A stretch of 64,000 nt of DNA from Diphasiastrum complanatum (taxonomy: Eukaryota > Streptophyta > Lycopodiopsida > Lycopodiales > Lycopodiaceae): NCBI GenBank assembly GCA_029204225.1, contig CM055109.1:20268349-20332348 (forward strand), given 5' to 3'. The notes under the pieces are model-generated. The model was not told where the DNA came from, did not search any database, and saw only the letters and a list, made by a program, of their open reading frames with translations. Positions 1-9,664 of this stretch are shown here, one piece after another. The first letter of the stretch is position 1; each line of letters starts with the position of its first letter. The position numbers and the translations under genes were made by a program.

Positions 1-144
1 CTCTTTCTAGAAAGTCATTTTCTCTCTCTAGATTTTATTGATCCCCAGGCTTCCTTCAATCATGCCTAGATCGTGTGAGGTGATTGCACATCGATCTGAG
101 CTCTATGGACTCCGCTAGAACCGATCAAAGATTTTCAGCCATAG

Positions 145-262
145 GAACTTGGCGCCGGCTGGATTCTGGTGACAGTGGCGTTGAGAGCGGTGCCGGCGCC
201 GGGAGCAGCAGGGGCGCTGCTGGCGCCAGGGACATAGCTGGCGCCGATGGCGCCGAAAATAA
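145..262. other. GC-rich island with repeated GGCGCC
   Basis: This stretch is strongly GC-rich in an otherwise AT-rich window and holds five GGCGCC hexamers, at 151, 195, 222, 240 and 249. A short open frame (84-338, plus) reads through it as Gly/Ala/Ser-rich low-complexity peptide, which is probably a composition effect. I recognise no domain. It could be leader or gag-like sequence of a retroelement whose other parts lie outside the window. Confidence 0.4.
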
Positions 263-567
263 AGCTTGTAAAGGTAACTTTACAACAACTACTCCATATG
301 TTTCAATTAGAGTGTCTGGGTCCTCTCAAGGTCATTAGTCATCAACAGGCCTCGAGGTGGAGTTAAATCTCGGCATGACCAATAATCTCGAACATTGGAG
401 GGCTGGTCTATCATATTAGGACTATTCCATGTCCTTAACTGAATATGGCCGTAACACACACCATGTGCCATCTTTTTGTTGAATCATGGTAAAAAAGAAA
501 CTCGTAAAACTCGCAAAATACTAAGGCCTCTCACGTAGTTTTAGTTCTACTGATCATCTTGAATAAG

Positions 568-1125
568 ATGGACAAAATAAAAGAACTAGTCAGACTATGG
601 AGGATATGTGGAGAACACATGTGTCTCACATGCAATCTCAGTGAGATGACTACATTCCCTTAATTGAGTTTGCTTACAATAGTAGAAAACATTTTGCTAC
701 AAGTTATAGATGCTCATGTACACATTTCAACCTAGATCTTTGGTTAATGTGGAGACAAAATCTGTTAATATCCAAAAACTTGCTAGCTTTATACTTGATA
801 TGCATGAAATGTCGTAAGTGGCACAAGATAATAGTGCTCATGATAGAGCTAAGCACTGTGCTGATCAGATCTCTCGGAGATTTTAAAGTTGATGATTGGG
901 TATATCTTAGAATTCCCAAAGACTATAGGACTATGCATACTAAAAAACATTATAAGTTGTCTACTAGATATTGTGGACAATTTCAGATTATAATGAAAAC
1001 CAGAGATAAACATTTGAAAAATCTTTCTATCTCTGAGTGCTTGATTCATTGGAAAGTGTGCACTTAGGATAATGATTCGCGAGAAAGAGTCAAAAGGATA
1101 AAGAATAATTTTTCTAAGTTCCACT
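568..1125 (+). pseudogene. Decayed Ty3/gypsy integrase, C-terminal part
   Basis: Read across several frames the plus strand encodes a gypsy integrase tail. A DGQ-x-x-RT-x-QT-like start at about 568 is followed by the PLIEFAYNS motif near 655-685 and by a basic segment with VDDWVYLRIP near 886-915 that leads into the GPY-like module. Stops and frameshifts interrupt every part, so this is not a functional gene. It is followed directly by a polypurine tract and an LTR start, so it is the 3' end of one element. Integrase joins element cDNA to host DNA; this copy is a relic. Confidence 0.75.
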
Positions 1126-1146
1126 TTTGGGGACAGAAGTAGTTCA

Positions 1147-1675
1147 AGGGGGGAAGAATGTTACGTTCATGTCTGATTCAGAGGATTCAAAATAATCTTT
1201 AACGTGGATATTTGGTATTCCAGCTTACGAGTTTATTAGTTATGTCTCACCATTCCAAACTAAGCCAAAAATGTAGTTAATAACCTTGTGAGGGCCCATG
1301 CATACCAATTAGGACATGTGCAGCTAGTGCATGGTGTCTAACAACTATATATGTATGTAAAGGAGATCAACAACAATTGGATGAGAATTGAAATCGTATA
1401 GAGAATATTCTTAGATCTCAAGGACTTATATATACGTATAGGAACTCGCCATCCTCCTCACCTATTTTCCAATTTCTAATTGTCAAGATCCTCTCCTCCC
1501 CTCTCTTGTATTTAGTCGTCATGGCTCGAGGGAGAAGCTTATTGAGGCTTGACTCTCGTCTTCCAACTGATTGGGTCGTTTTGTTGTTCTAAGTAGTCTT
1601 TTTGGCGCATGCAACATCTAAAAGATCTTCACTTGGAGATCTTTACAATTGTACTCTAGCTCCATCATAAACAAG
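1147..1675 (+). repeat. PPT and 3' LTR of the first gypsy relic
   Basis: The polypurine tract AGGGGGGAAGAA (1147-1158) is followed by an LTR beginning TGTTACGTTCATG at 1159. A TATA-like stretch lies at about 1428-1440. The 3' boundary is not clear, and I place it near 1675 only because clear LTR-like sequence ends about there. The LTR start resembles that of the 518-bp LTRs at 13254 and 19691 (TGTTATGTCCATG), which suggests a related family. Confidence 0.6.
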
Positions 1676-1905
1676 TAATGATGATGCACCTCTTTATGCT
1701 AGAAAGCTCATGCATGTTTGGGCATGGAGCTCCATACCCAAAAGTTTATGCCCAAATATAAGAAATAGGGTAGTCAAGTCCCTTATTAAGCTTTTTAAAA
1801 TCAACTATAAAAACTTAGCATGTTTTTCATCATTTTATAATCTCTCTCTCTCTCTCTCTTTCCTAATTTTTGTATCCATTGCGCAACTTTCGATAAACTA
1901 GTCAC
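1676..1905. other. Upstream region of the ferredoxin gene
   Basis: No coding region is seen here. The stretch holds a near-perfect 26-bp palindrome (1717-1742, one mismatched pair, centred on GAGCTC) and a short CT repeat at about 1842-1859. It is the distal promoter region of the gene starting at 2110, between the LTR and the TATA box. Confidence 0.45.
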
Positions 1906-1912
1906 TATAAAA
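1906..1912 (+). promoter_or_regulatory. Candidate TATA box of the ferredoxin gene
   Basis: TATAAAA lies 198 bases upstream of the start codon at 2110. With transcription starting about 30 bases downstream, the leader would be roughly 170 nt. That leader is rich in pyrimidine runs (2065-2100). The TTTCTACAG just before the start codon looks like a splice acceptor, so a 5' UTR intron is possible. Confidence 0.5.
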
Positions 1913-2109
1913 GCACATGGGTTTATTTTTTCTCATAAAGCATATATGCATGCAACCTAACCAAAAATCCAAAATGTGGGCACATTTATTTCATTTCTTT
2001 GGAATAAAGAAAATTTGATGTATTTCACCCTGCAAAATGAAAAGCTTCGTGGAACACAAACAAGGCCCTCTTTCCTTTCCTTCTCCTTCTCCTTCTTTCT
2101 ACAGCAGCG

Positions 2110-2871
2110 ATGGCGATCCCAGCTTTCTCCTCCTCTTCTTTTCCTCATTCTCTTCTCCTCCTTTCTTCTCCCTCTATGCATTATCACAAATCAGCAGCTT
2201 CAATCTCATCTCCATCTTCATTCTCAAACATTCTTCCTTCTTCTTCTTCAGCATTGTCCTTCTCATCCTTCATGAGCTCGCAATTCCTGTGGCACAGCTC
2301 TCCTTTGGGTGTTTCACATCCTCACAACACTGCTCTGGATCATCAACCCTCTTCTGCAAAACAATGCCCTGTCACCGCAATTTCTCTAACGGCTTTCCAT
2401 TTCGGCACATCACACAATGCCTTTCAGAATATAAAATGCTCTTCCAGACCCTGGGTTAGTACTATGCCAACATCTAGGGTTCCACGTTCTGGTTTCCTGC
2501 GGAATGCTTCTTCTAACACGAGGCAGAATGAGCAAAGATTCATCGTCCGGGCGACCAAGATGTATACTGTGGAGATGGAGCATAACGGAGAAAAGCATGT
2601 GTTAAAGGTGGCTGAGGATGAGACAATCCTTTCCAAAGCCCTAGATGCTGGTCTTGACGTTCCTTATGACTGCCAGTTAGGGGTTTGCATGACGTGCCCT
2701 GCGAAGCTTGAGCAAGGACAGGTAGACCAGTCTGGGGGGATGCTAAGTGAAGATGTGAAGGAAAAGGGTTATGCACTTATGTGCTCTTCGTACCCTCGCT
2801 CGGATTGCCGTATTCGTTCTATCCCCGAAGATGAGCTTCTTTCTTTGCAACTCGTCACGGCTTCAGATTGA
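2110..2871 (+). CDS. FdC1: Ferredoxin C 1-like chloroplast 2Fe-2S protein
   Basis: The 253-residue product is a plant-type 2Fe-2S ferredoxin, a soluble one-electron carrier of the chloroplast stroma. The cluster cysteines are C188, C193, C196 and C225 (C-x4-C-x2-C-x28-C). The C-terminal extension ending in LLSLQL plus a short tail, and the VPYDCQLGVCMTCPA segment, match the FdC1 group, which photosystem I is reported to reduce but which does not serve the usual ferredoxin-NADP reductase well (family knowledge). Residues 1 to about 147 are Ser-rich and low in acids, as in transit peptides, with likely cleavage near VRA-T (147-149). This presequence is long, since the Arabidopsis protein is about 154 residues in total. 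The ATG has a good context (G at -3, G at +4) and there are no introns in the coding region. The frame is intact. Flanking DNA is repeats. Confidence 0.93.
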   Translation: MAIPAFSSSSFPHSLLLLSSPSMHYHKSAASISSPSSFSNILPSSSSALSFSSFMSSQFLWHSSPLGVSHPHNTALDHQPSSAKQCPVTAISLTAFHFGTSHNAFQNIKCSSRPWVSTMPTSRVPRSGFLRNASSNTRQNEQRFIVRATKMYTVEMEHNGEKHVLKVAEDETILSKALDAGLDVPYDCQLGVCMTCPAKLEQGQVDQSGGMLSEDVKEKGYALMCSSYPRSDCRIRSIPEDELLSLQLVTASD

Positions 2872-3239
2872 CACACACAGAGAAAGTAAGCATTCTCAAA
2901 TCTGTGTGTATTTCCGTCGATCTACATGAATGCTAGCCTCCGGACAGCTACTCTATAAGAAGATCACTTGATAATCTACAGTTACTGGTATCGATAAAGC
3001 CAATGCTCGAGTAGGAAAAAGAAGTTAAACTATGAATTCCGCTGAGAGCTTCGCATTTTCTGTATACGGCATGTAATTGTACGTTTCTGTCAAGCTTCTA
3101 ACATTTCATTTTACTCTCATTTCTTTTTACAACATTCATATTTCTTCCTTTGAGATCATAAGCTACATGTTGGTTACTCCTAGCCCATTTTGTCATGCTT
3201 TAAAAGCCAGGGTGTGACAAAAATCATCCATCTATCAGA
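2872..3239. other. 3' flank of the ferredoxin gene
   Basis: There is no coding capacity. A TGTAATTGTACG stretch near 3073 is a possible far-upstream polyadenylation element and a near-AATAAA motif (GATAAAG) occurs at about 2993, so the transcript may end near 3100. No canonical AATAAA is present. Confidence 0.4.
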
Positions 3240-3890
3240 ACATGGGTGGTTTTTACCCTCCCATGAGCTCGTTTTTTTTTGTCATTCTTCACGCGTCATA
3301 TATTAAACAGAAGCCGTTGGATGGGTGCTTCTCATCCTGCTGTAAGATTTGAAGCAAGAGCAAATGAACTAGAAGAGACAATTGTGTGGCTAATGATATA
3401 GGAACATTGGAAAAAAAAAGTAGAAAAAAAGAAGAGGAGGAAGATGGGAATCACCCAACGGATGGCTGATTTCTAGCCTCCTTTTGGCTTTTGTTTAAGC
3501 TATAAACCATGAAAATGGAACAAAGAAAGCACATAAAGCATGACAATGAAAAATTGAAAACCTGCATGTGAGGGTCGAGATGACAACTCTATTGGTGGAT
3601 GGGTGACTTTTACCCTCCACTCAAGTTTTTGTTTAAGCTCATGAATCGTCTTTTCCAACTTTTCTAGTTATTTTTGTTGATCATAAGTTGCATGCTTGAT
3701 GCTTCTACTCCATTGGCATTTGCTCCAAAACTTAGAATAGGATGAAAATCACCTATTTGTGGACTCTTATAATTTTGAAGCATGATAAATGTTAATAAAA
3801 TCTCATGGGAGGGTGAAAATCTCCCGTCCACCAATATAAAGACAATTTTACCTTCCATCAAGGCATTTGTTTGAGCTTTGAAGCATTTCA
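3240..3890. repeat. Cluster of imperfect repeats (TTTTACCCTCC type)
   Basis: Four related units occur near 3241, 3455, 3592 and 3800. They share a GGATGGGTG...TTTTACCCTCCA core followed by TTTTTGTTTAAGCT. The core at 3257-3270 and the stretch at 3802-3815 (CTCATGGGAGGGTG) are inverted relative to each other. This could be a small, decayed inverted-repeat element. No gene is seen here. Confidence 0.4.
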
Positions 3891-3908
3891 AATGAAAAAA
3901 AAGCATCA

Positions 3909-4907
3909 ATGGATTTTGTAGTTGATTTACCACGTACGAATAAACAAAATGATGCTATTTGGGTCATAGTTGACCGATTAACAAAATTAGCTACATTTAT
4001 TTCGGTAAAAACTAAAGTGAAAGTGTCTGAAAAATTAGTTCAAATATTTGGGGAACGTCTATTTAGATTATACGGACTGCCATCCAACATAGTGAATGAT
4101 CGTGATTCGAAGTTCACGGTTCGGTTTTGGAAAACATAATTTGATAAGTTAGGCCTTCTTGAGCATGGGTTCAACTAATCATCCAAAATATGATGGTCAG
4201 ATAGAGAAAACTAACTAGATGATGAAACAAATGCTTCGAGCACGCTTTGACAATCTCATCAGGAGAGGTACCTTCTATTGATTGAGTTTGTTTATAACAA
4301 CTTGTTTATGCTGATGTACGTATTTCAACCTTGGTCTCTGATAACCACTGAAACTAAGTCGATCAAAGTTAAAAATAATAATTGATTTCTTGCTACATAT
4401 GTAGGAAATGCTACAACTAACTCGAGAAAATGTGCAAAATGCCCAAGATCGGCGGACTCGATATTTTGCTAATTTGAAACGATCGCCTCAGGAGTTTCAA
4501 GTTGGGGATCGTAACTTTTCAAAGAATTCTAGAGTAATGTGTACGGACAAGCTTTACAAATTGCCTGCTTGTTATAGTGGAGTGTATAAAATCTTAAAAA
4601 AGATTAGATCTTTAGCTTACCAATTAGATTTGCGAGATGGAATCGAGGCTCATCCAATATTTCATGTTAGTTGTTTGAAGATGATTTTACATGAAGGAGA
4701 TCACCTTGGTTCTGATACAAGTCTAGATTCTTTTGAAGACTCATTTGAATGAATTTCTTTAGAACTTGAAATGATACTCGATACGCAAACCAAATGATTG
4801 CGAAATCGAGAAGTCATTGAGCATTTGGTTCGTTGGGAAGGACATTATGATGATGAGAACTCTTGGGAATTTGAAGGTAATCTAAAGAAGAGGTTCTTTA
4901 AGTTATG
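3909..4907 (+). pseudogene. Broken chromovirus integrase with chromodomain
   Basis: This is the 3' part of a gypsy pol. Residues 1-76 of the first frame (3909-4139) are the integrase core, with DFVVDLP and VNDRDSKF holding the first two catalytic Asp. A degenerate stretch (4140-4400) carries the region around the catalytic Glu. The frame 4408-4752 is the C-terminal module, with FQVGDR and AHPIFHVSCLK. After a stop, 4800-4880 encodes a chromodomain-like segment (EHLVRWEGHYDDENSWE). Integrases of chromoviruses use the chromodomain to target chromatin. Stops at 4137, 4212 and 4750 show it is dead. Confidence 0.85.
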
Positions 4908-4923
4908 AGAACAAAACTACAAT

Positions 4924-5474
4924 AAGGGGGAAAGAATGCCATGGTCCTAATGGGATTTGGACCATTAGGGAGTGCCTTGGACATGGGGGACAGACCCACC
5001 TGCATAATAGCCAAATATGACCATCTGGATTGATGACCACATGCATGCGGTACTAGTACGTGTTTTGCACGCATGCCTTGGGCCTGAATGTGCATTTACT
5101 CTGCTTTTGCACGAGTCCTAGTTATTATGGGTAAGGGGTCTTCTCACATGCAATAGACATGCATGGGAGATTGACATAATCAATTAAATGGCTTCCATAT
5201 GGATTGCATGCATGGATAGGTAGGGTGGCGGCCTGTATGCTCTATATATACACCCACCAATGTTTATGGGAATCCTTGAGAGTCTTATGGTCATTATGCT
5301 ATTGGACTGGGAAGTGCTTCTACTGATTGATTTTTTCTATCCCCCATTGCTCGGGGGATGGATTCGTGTTGATCTGGGGATTGGTTGGAAAGGTTTGGTC
5401 TATTGCACTTTATCTCCTATCTTTTGGCACTCCAGTTTGGTTTTATACATGTGGACGTTTTAGTTTGTAATGCT
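4924..5474 (+). repeat. PPT and 3' LTR of the chromovirus relic
   Basis: The purine tract AAGGGGGAAAGAA (to 4936) precedes an LTR starting TGCCATGGTCC at 4937. A TATATATA box lies at 5243-5250, with CACCCACC just after it. The LTR end is not defined; RT-like sequence of a different element starts soon after 5475. A 5' LTR of this copy is not seen in the window. Confidence 0.6.
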
Positions 5475-5815
5475 TGAAGCACGTTTCGGAAAGTTATGCA
5501 AATGACATTCAAAGAGTACCTACACAAGTTTTTGAAGATCTTCTGAGATAATATTTGCGTACATGGATTAGATGATGAACATGTATTGTCTTGGAAAGTA
5601 CTAGCAAAGCGTCACAAATTTCGAATTTCTTTAAACCCTAAAAGTGTCAATTTGGATAGCACATGATTTTATCCCTGCCAAGATAATATCTAGACACAAA
5701 ATTGTCACTAATTTGTCTCAGATTTGATTGATCATGGATCTTTCACCATGTGGTACAGTTCGAGAAGTCTATGTGTTCATAGGGCACAATAACCATTCTA
5801 GTCAGTCCACCTACA
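5475..5815 (+). pseudogene. Gypsy reverse transcriptase scrap
   Basis: Short frames resemble the RT palm and thumb of gypsy elements: FRISLNP near 5615, then DLSPCGTVREVYVFIGHNN at 5738-5795. The same family is better preserved on the minus strand at 38276-38830, where the equivalent is DLPPLGTIREVYIFMGHAN. Many stops interrupt the frame. Confidence 0.65.
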
Positions 5816-6327
5816 TTCCACAACGTGGCAGTCTTTCTTTGAAAAAATCAAGGCAAGCACGAAGGCCTGATCCGTTCAATGTTGTGAAGTCCAAGCATTC
5901 TATATTTTCGAATGTAGCAAATTTTTTTGAAAGCTCAGAGCCTTCTACTGAAAACCAAGACCTTTAACATGTACGAATTCAATACCAACACCTTTAGGTG
6001 CCAATGTCCCAAGTTCTTCATACAAAGCAGAACCCAAAGGAAAAGAGAAATTTCGAAGAGATTTACAATCAAGTCAAGAAATGACCTCACATCAAAAACA
6101 ATTGCTAGGACCTGGGAAAATCTATAGAGTCAAAAACTTAGTTTGCTGTATTTTCTCATGTTTGCAAAAATTGACCTTTGGCGAAGTTAAGCAAATTCGC
6201 TCGAGCTTTTTTTCAAAGACAAAAAATGACCAAAGTTATTATCTTTGTTCATTTGTAAGGCCTAATATGAAAGGTTTCACAGACTTTCTAGAAACAACTG
6301 AAGTTTCAAAAGCATAATTGACGTATT
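5816..6327. other. Unassigned stretch
   Basis: Three short plus-strand frames overlap here (5728-5967, 5927-6127, 6081-6317) but none shows a motif I recognise. It may be internal sequence of the decayed gypsy element to the left. Confidence 0.3.
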
Positions 6328-6624
6328 TTATAGACGTGCATGCTGAGAAACTTTCACATCATGTTGCACCTCATCTTTGTTGAGCAGCCAGAAAATCCCT
6401 CTTGTACTGAAGTTGTGAACTTGTCCTTTTGGCCTAAATGTTTCTTTCATATATGCGACCACATCTGCTATACATTTCAAGGGCAAGCCATCTGGTTTCA
6501 ACTCCTTGTGAGTGAGAGTTCTCTTGATGACCGCGCCCGCCCTGTCGTGCTCGTCTTTTCCATGGCCTGAGGCAGAAAAATTATGCATCATTTGCAGACC
6601 TATCAAGTGATAATATCTGGCCAA
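6328..6624 (-). CDS. Unrecognised fragment with GHGK-type motif
   Basis: A 98-residue minus-strand frame. Residues 17-35 contain SGHGKDEHDRAGAVIKR, followed by a Leu/Lys segment ending in ADVVAYMKETF. I associate the pattern GHGK-x(3)-D-x(2)-G-A-x(2)-KR with uncharacterised, probably transposase-derived plant and animal proteins, but I cannot name the family. The fragment is too short to be a whole protein, and no partner exon is obvious on either side. It may be one exon of a pseudogene. Confidence 0.4.
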   Translation of the reverse strand: MARYYHLIGLQMMHNFSASGHGKDEHDRAGAVIKRTLTHKELKPDGLPLKCIADVVAYMKETFRPKGQVHNFSTRGIFWLLNKDEVQHDVKVSQHARL

Positions 6625-7062
6625 AAAGCAAATAAATTGTTAATTTTTTTTGATTTTATGTAGGCTACAATAAACATTGCTTGCAAACAGTTTCTATAGT
6701 ACCGAAGCTAGTGTCCTATCTAGTACCAATTTGGTACTATATTTGGATGTCCCATATAGACCTAGTTTGCTATATTTATTAGGGAAATAGTACCAAAATT
6801 GGTCCTCCCGAACAATGTATTTTGGTATTACAAGATGGACTATGTAGTTAAAGTCTTATAGTTCAGTTACAAACCTGAAAACTATAGAGTAATAATAATA
6901 GATAGTGAGAACCTCCAACAAATATTCCTAGCCACAAAGAAGAAAGGCCTTCGAACTTTGAATTGGGACGCCGCACCATCTGACCGTATAGACCCAGTTT
7001 GGTACTATATCTATTAGGTCTCATTATCAAGTTGAAGTCAATGATCAAGCATTTGAATAGTT

Positions 7063-7064
<2 letters not shown>
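6625..7064. repeat. AT-rich region with direct repeats and a palindrome
   Basis: AGTACCAA-T-TTGGTACT near 6721-6737 is a perfect palindrome around one base. The segment TATAGACC(T/C)AGTTTG...ATTTATTAGG occurs twice, at about 6754 and 6984. No gene is seen. It could be part of a small inverted-repeat transposon. Confidence 0.4.

Positions 7065-7113
<49 letters not shown>
7065..7113 (+). repeat. (CT)n microsatellite
   Basis: About 24 uninterrupted CT dinucleotides. Confidence 0.95.
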
Positions 7114-7116
<3 letters not shown>

Positions 7117-7716
7117 CCTTCGAGCTTGAATACTCGTGAGCATTCTAGCTCACTTCTTCGAGTTGTTTTAGAGATTGCTATTGCGCTTACTGCTTATCAA
7201 CATTGTGCTTAATTCAGACTTTCATTTTAGCTGCTCGGAGATAGCTTAGAGTACATGGCTTCAATCCACAACTTATTGTACTCATTTCAATACTATCTTT
7301 TATTGCGTTCAGGTTTGTCTCAGAATGTATGCGTTTCTGTAGTTCTTCGCAACTAATTATTTTTTTAGTGATTCGCGACTAATTATTTGTCTAGTGATTT
7401 GCAACAAATTATTTGTCTGATAATTAAATGCATTATTGTTTGGCTACGTAATCACTATAGTACTGATGATTTCAAAGTTAGTTACTATAAGATCAAAACT
7501 GATTTCTATCACTATTGTTTTATTTGAAATTGATTGGCGTAGTCATGCATAGAGAAAGAGGAAGATAGTTTATTCTGTTACGCACGATAAGTTTTCATTC
7601 TTGTCGTTCAAATATTTTTCATTTGAGTTCGTTTCTTTTTGAGTTTGACCTATCTTTCACACACCTCTTTCCCACAGAACCTTCAAGGCAGTCGAAGATC
7701 TTAGGGAGTTGTAACA
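7114..7716. other. Non-coding stretch before a copia RT
   Basis: No coding region is recognised. Several copies of an ATTATTTGTCTAGTGATT-like phrase occur between 7350 and 7425. The end (7640-7716) runs into the RT at a GTAACAG-GTT-like junction. Confidence 0.35.
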
Positions 7717-8760
7717 GTTATCGACAACAAGTGGATCTTCAAGAAGAAGATCAAATCTGATGATTCCATTGCAAAATGGAAAGCAATGCTGGTGGCCAAA
7801 GGATTCACTCAAATCCAAGGAGTGGATTGCCAAGAAATATTTAGTCTTGTTGTCAAAATGCAGTCCATCAAGAATCTCATTGCACTTGCAGCCGCCGAAG
7901 ACCTCGAGATGCATCTGATGGATGCCAAAATAGCGTTTCTCAATGGCTATGTCGAAGAGGAGCTTACACCTTCCAACTCGAAGGTTTCGAAGTCAAAGGC
8001 CAGGATCATAAAGTGTGCAAGCTGCACAAGTAATCTATGATTTGAAACAAGCTACAAGGGCTTGGTTCAAACACATCAATGCTTATCTCATTCAATTAGG
8101 CTTTGCAAACAATTCAATTGACTACAATGTTTATTCCAAACACATAGGTGTCAATTCAGCTTATATAGCTCTATACGTTGATGATGCACTCATTTTGTCT
8201 AACAAGGCAAGGGAGTTGGCTCAATTGGTTAGGTTGACATCCAAAGTTTCTTTGGTCTCAAGTTCGAGCCTTCCCTTGGAAACCAAGAAGCATTTTGTCT
8301 AACAACACATTCTTGCTGCACACCACTAAGAGTGATTTGTCAAAGGAATTCGACATGACTGACTTGGGTACTGTTCATTCACTGTTAGGAATGCACATCA
8401 CTAGAGATAGATCACAAAAAAAGATCTATCTATATCTAGAGAATATTCTAGAAAAGTTTCACATGACAGATTGCAAACCAGTTGATACACCAATGGACCT
8501 AGGCATAATATTGACCAAAACTTCCTGTGTCGACACCGAAAGTGAGACATTCGACTTATCGAAGTATCCTTGTCACTCACTAATAGAATCTTTAAAGTAT
8601 GTCATGCTGTGTACTAGACCAGATCTTGCATACACTATCAGTACATTAAGTCAATTCATGTCTAATCCTAAGATCTTACATTGGAAAGCATTAAAGAGAG
8701 TGAAGAAATATATTCAAGGTAGTTAGATCAGACATTGTGCTATGATGGAAACATTATCGA
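7717..8760 (+). pseudogene. Copia reverse transcriptase fragment with SINE insertion
   Basis: The frame starts abruptly at VIDNKWIFKKK (7717) and runs through the copia RT: VAKGFTQIQGVD, AFLNGYVEEE, then after a frameshift AWFKHINAYLIQLGF and the catalytic LYVDDALI near 8176. It is interrupted by an 85-bp insertion at 8206 and resumes with DLSKEFDMTDLG, CKPVDTPMD and TRPDLAYTIS, stopping after YIQGS. Integrase and most of RNase H are absent. The same family lies on the minus strand at 41772-43860. RT would copy element RNA into DNA; frameshifts and the insertion make this copy non-functional. Confidence 0.88.
8206..8290 (+). mobile_element. 85-bp tRNA-like SINE with 15-bp target duplication
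   Basis: The insert is flanked by identical 15-bp direct repeats CATTTTGTCTAACAA (8191-8205 and 8291-8305). It contains an A-box-like TGGCTCAATTGG (8217-8228) and a B-box-like AGTTCGAGCC (8261-8270), the internal Pol III promoter of tRNA-derived SINEs. The related minus-strand copia RT has a single copy of the target at 42478-42492, which is an empty site. It lacks an obvious A- or T-tail, so it is either a very short SINE or a tRNA-like retrosequence. Confidence 0.82.
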
Positions 8761-9359
8761 ATCAACTAGAGTAGAAGCATGATCGACGACGAACTCTTCG
8801 AGTTCAAGGTCTTCGAATTCTACATCTTCTTCGACCTACTTAGAATTCAAAGTCTTGGAGTTCGAGGTCCACATTATCCACACTGTCCCATCCGACGCAG
8901 ACCATGTCACAGTTCACTTTAGTACCTTTTGGTAATTGCACTGTTTCACGCTCGTTGCCTACGTAGCCATTGTAACTATTTCATGTGTATATACATAACG
9001 ACAACTCACGATCATATGTAAGAATCATAAAAAGAATGATGTGATGATGCAAGTGGAATAGAGTTAGAGTTCCTGCACGCACTCCATTGTTTCTTTATAA
9101 TCTGATTCCATAGAATCAGAGATACATGAGAGAGTGAAACCCATTTAAAAAATAGAGATATTTATTTAATCTGTAGCTAGCTATGTAAGACCACTGCACA
9201 TTGTGCGTCACTACTGTGAACCATTCTCGGGCATAGGATTGTGATCTAATCATTGTATTCCCAACAACTTAATTCAGATTCTCTATTTTCTTATGTGTAT
9301 TGCACTATGAATGCTTTCTGATAATTTTTCTTTCTCAATTGACACTCACTCAATTCAGA
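8761..9359. other. Non-coding, probably copia LTR or leader
   Basis: Repeated TTCGA-containing phrases occur at 8795-8870 and a TATA-like GTGTATATACATA at about 8983. The stretch from 9300 runs into a gag start at 9360. No LTR boundary could be fixed. Confidence 0.35.
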
Positions 9360-9473
9360 ATGTCTAATTTCGAAGGAAGCATGGCTATCCCAGCGCCTAA
9401 TTGTTTCGCTCCCTTCATGGTTGTCTCTAACACCTACCAAAACATTCTTCCATTCGATCTAAGTCAATGTTGA
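9360..9473 (+). pseudogene. Truncated copia gag start
   Basis: A 37-codon frame from ATG begins MSNFEGSMAIPAPNCFAPF and stops at 9473. This looks like the N-terminus of a copia gag, which usually opens with a short Ser/Ala stretch and a PxPxxF motif. Nothing of the remaining gag follows. Confidence 0.4.
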
Positions 9474-9580
9474 TGTTGTAATTTGGTAAAGATATTGTAA
9501 TGTTCTCTATGTTGGAGCTCTATTTCCTATTTCGCATCTAATTTCTTCGAAGAGCCCTCCAACAGAGTGGTATCAGAGCC
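9474..9580 (+). repeat. Copia LTR end and tRNA-Met primer site
   Basis: An LTR-like end CCCTCCAACA stops at 9564. After three bases comes the primer-binding site TGGTATCAGAGCC (9568-9580), complementary to initiator tRNA-Met. The LTR start is not resolved; TGTTGGAG at about 9509 mirrors the end but would give an LTR of under 60 bp. The terminus matches TGTTGGAA at 41519, the LTR start of the minus-strand copia. Confidence 0.6.
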
Positions 9581-9664
9581 ATGGTTTTCTTTTGCAAAAA
9601 TTTTCAGAATCCTAGGCAAACGACTACAAATTACATAACATAAAATATTCGAACAATCAAGACG

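Noticed and set aside
151-168. Primer-binding site of Athila/Tat type (TGGCGCC...)
   Set aside because: Only about eight bases match and no LTR end precedes it.
849-1124. Minus-strand frames opposite the integrase relic
   Set aside because: No motif; the plus strand carries clear integrase motifs.
2037-2459. Overlapping 140-residue plus-strand frame at the ferredoxin start
   Set aside because: It is a shadow of the FdC1 transit-peptide region in another frame, driven by CT-rich sequence.
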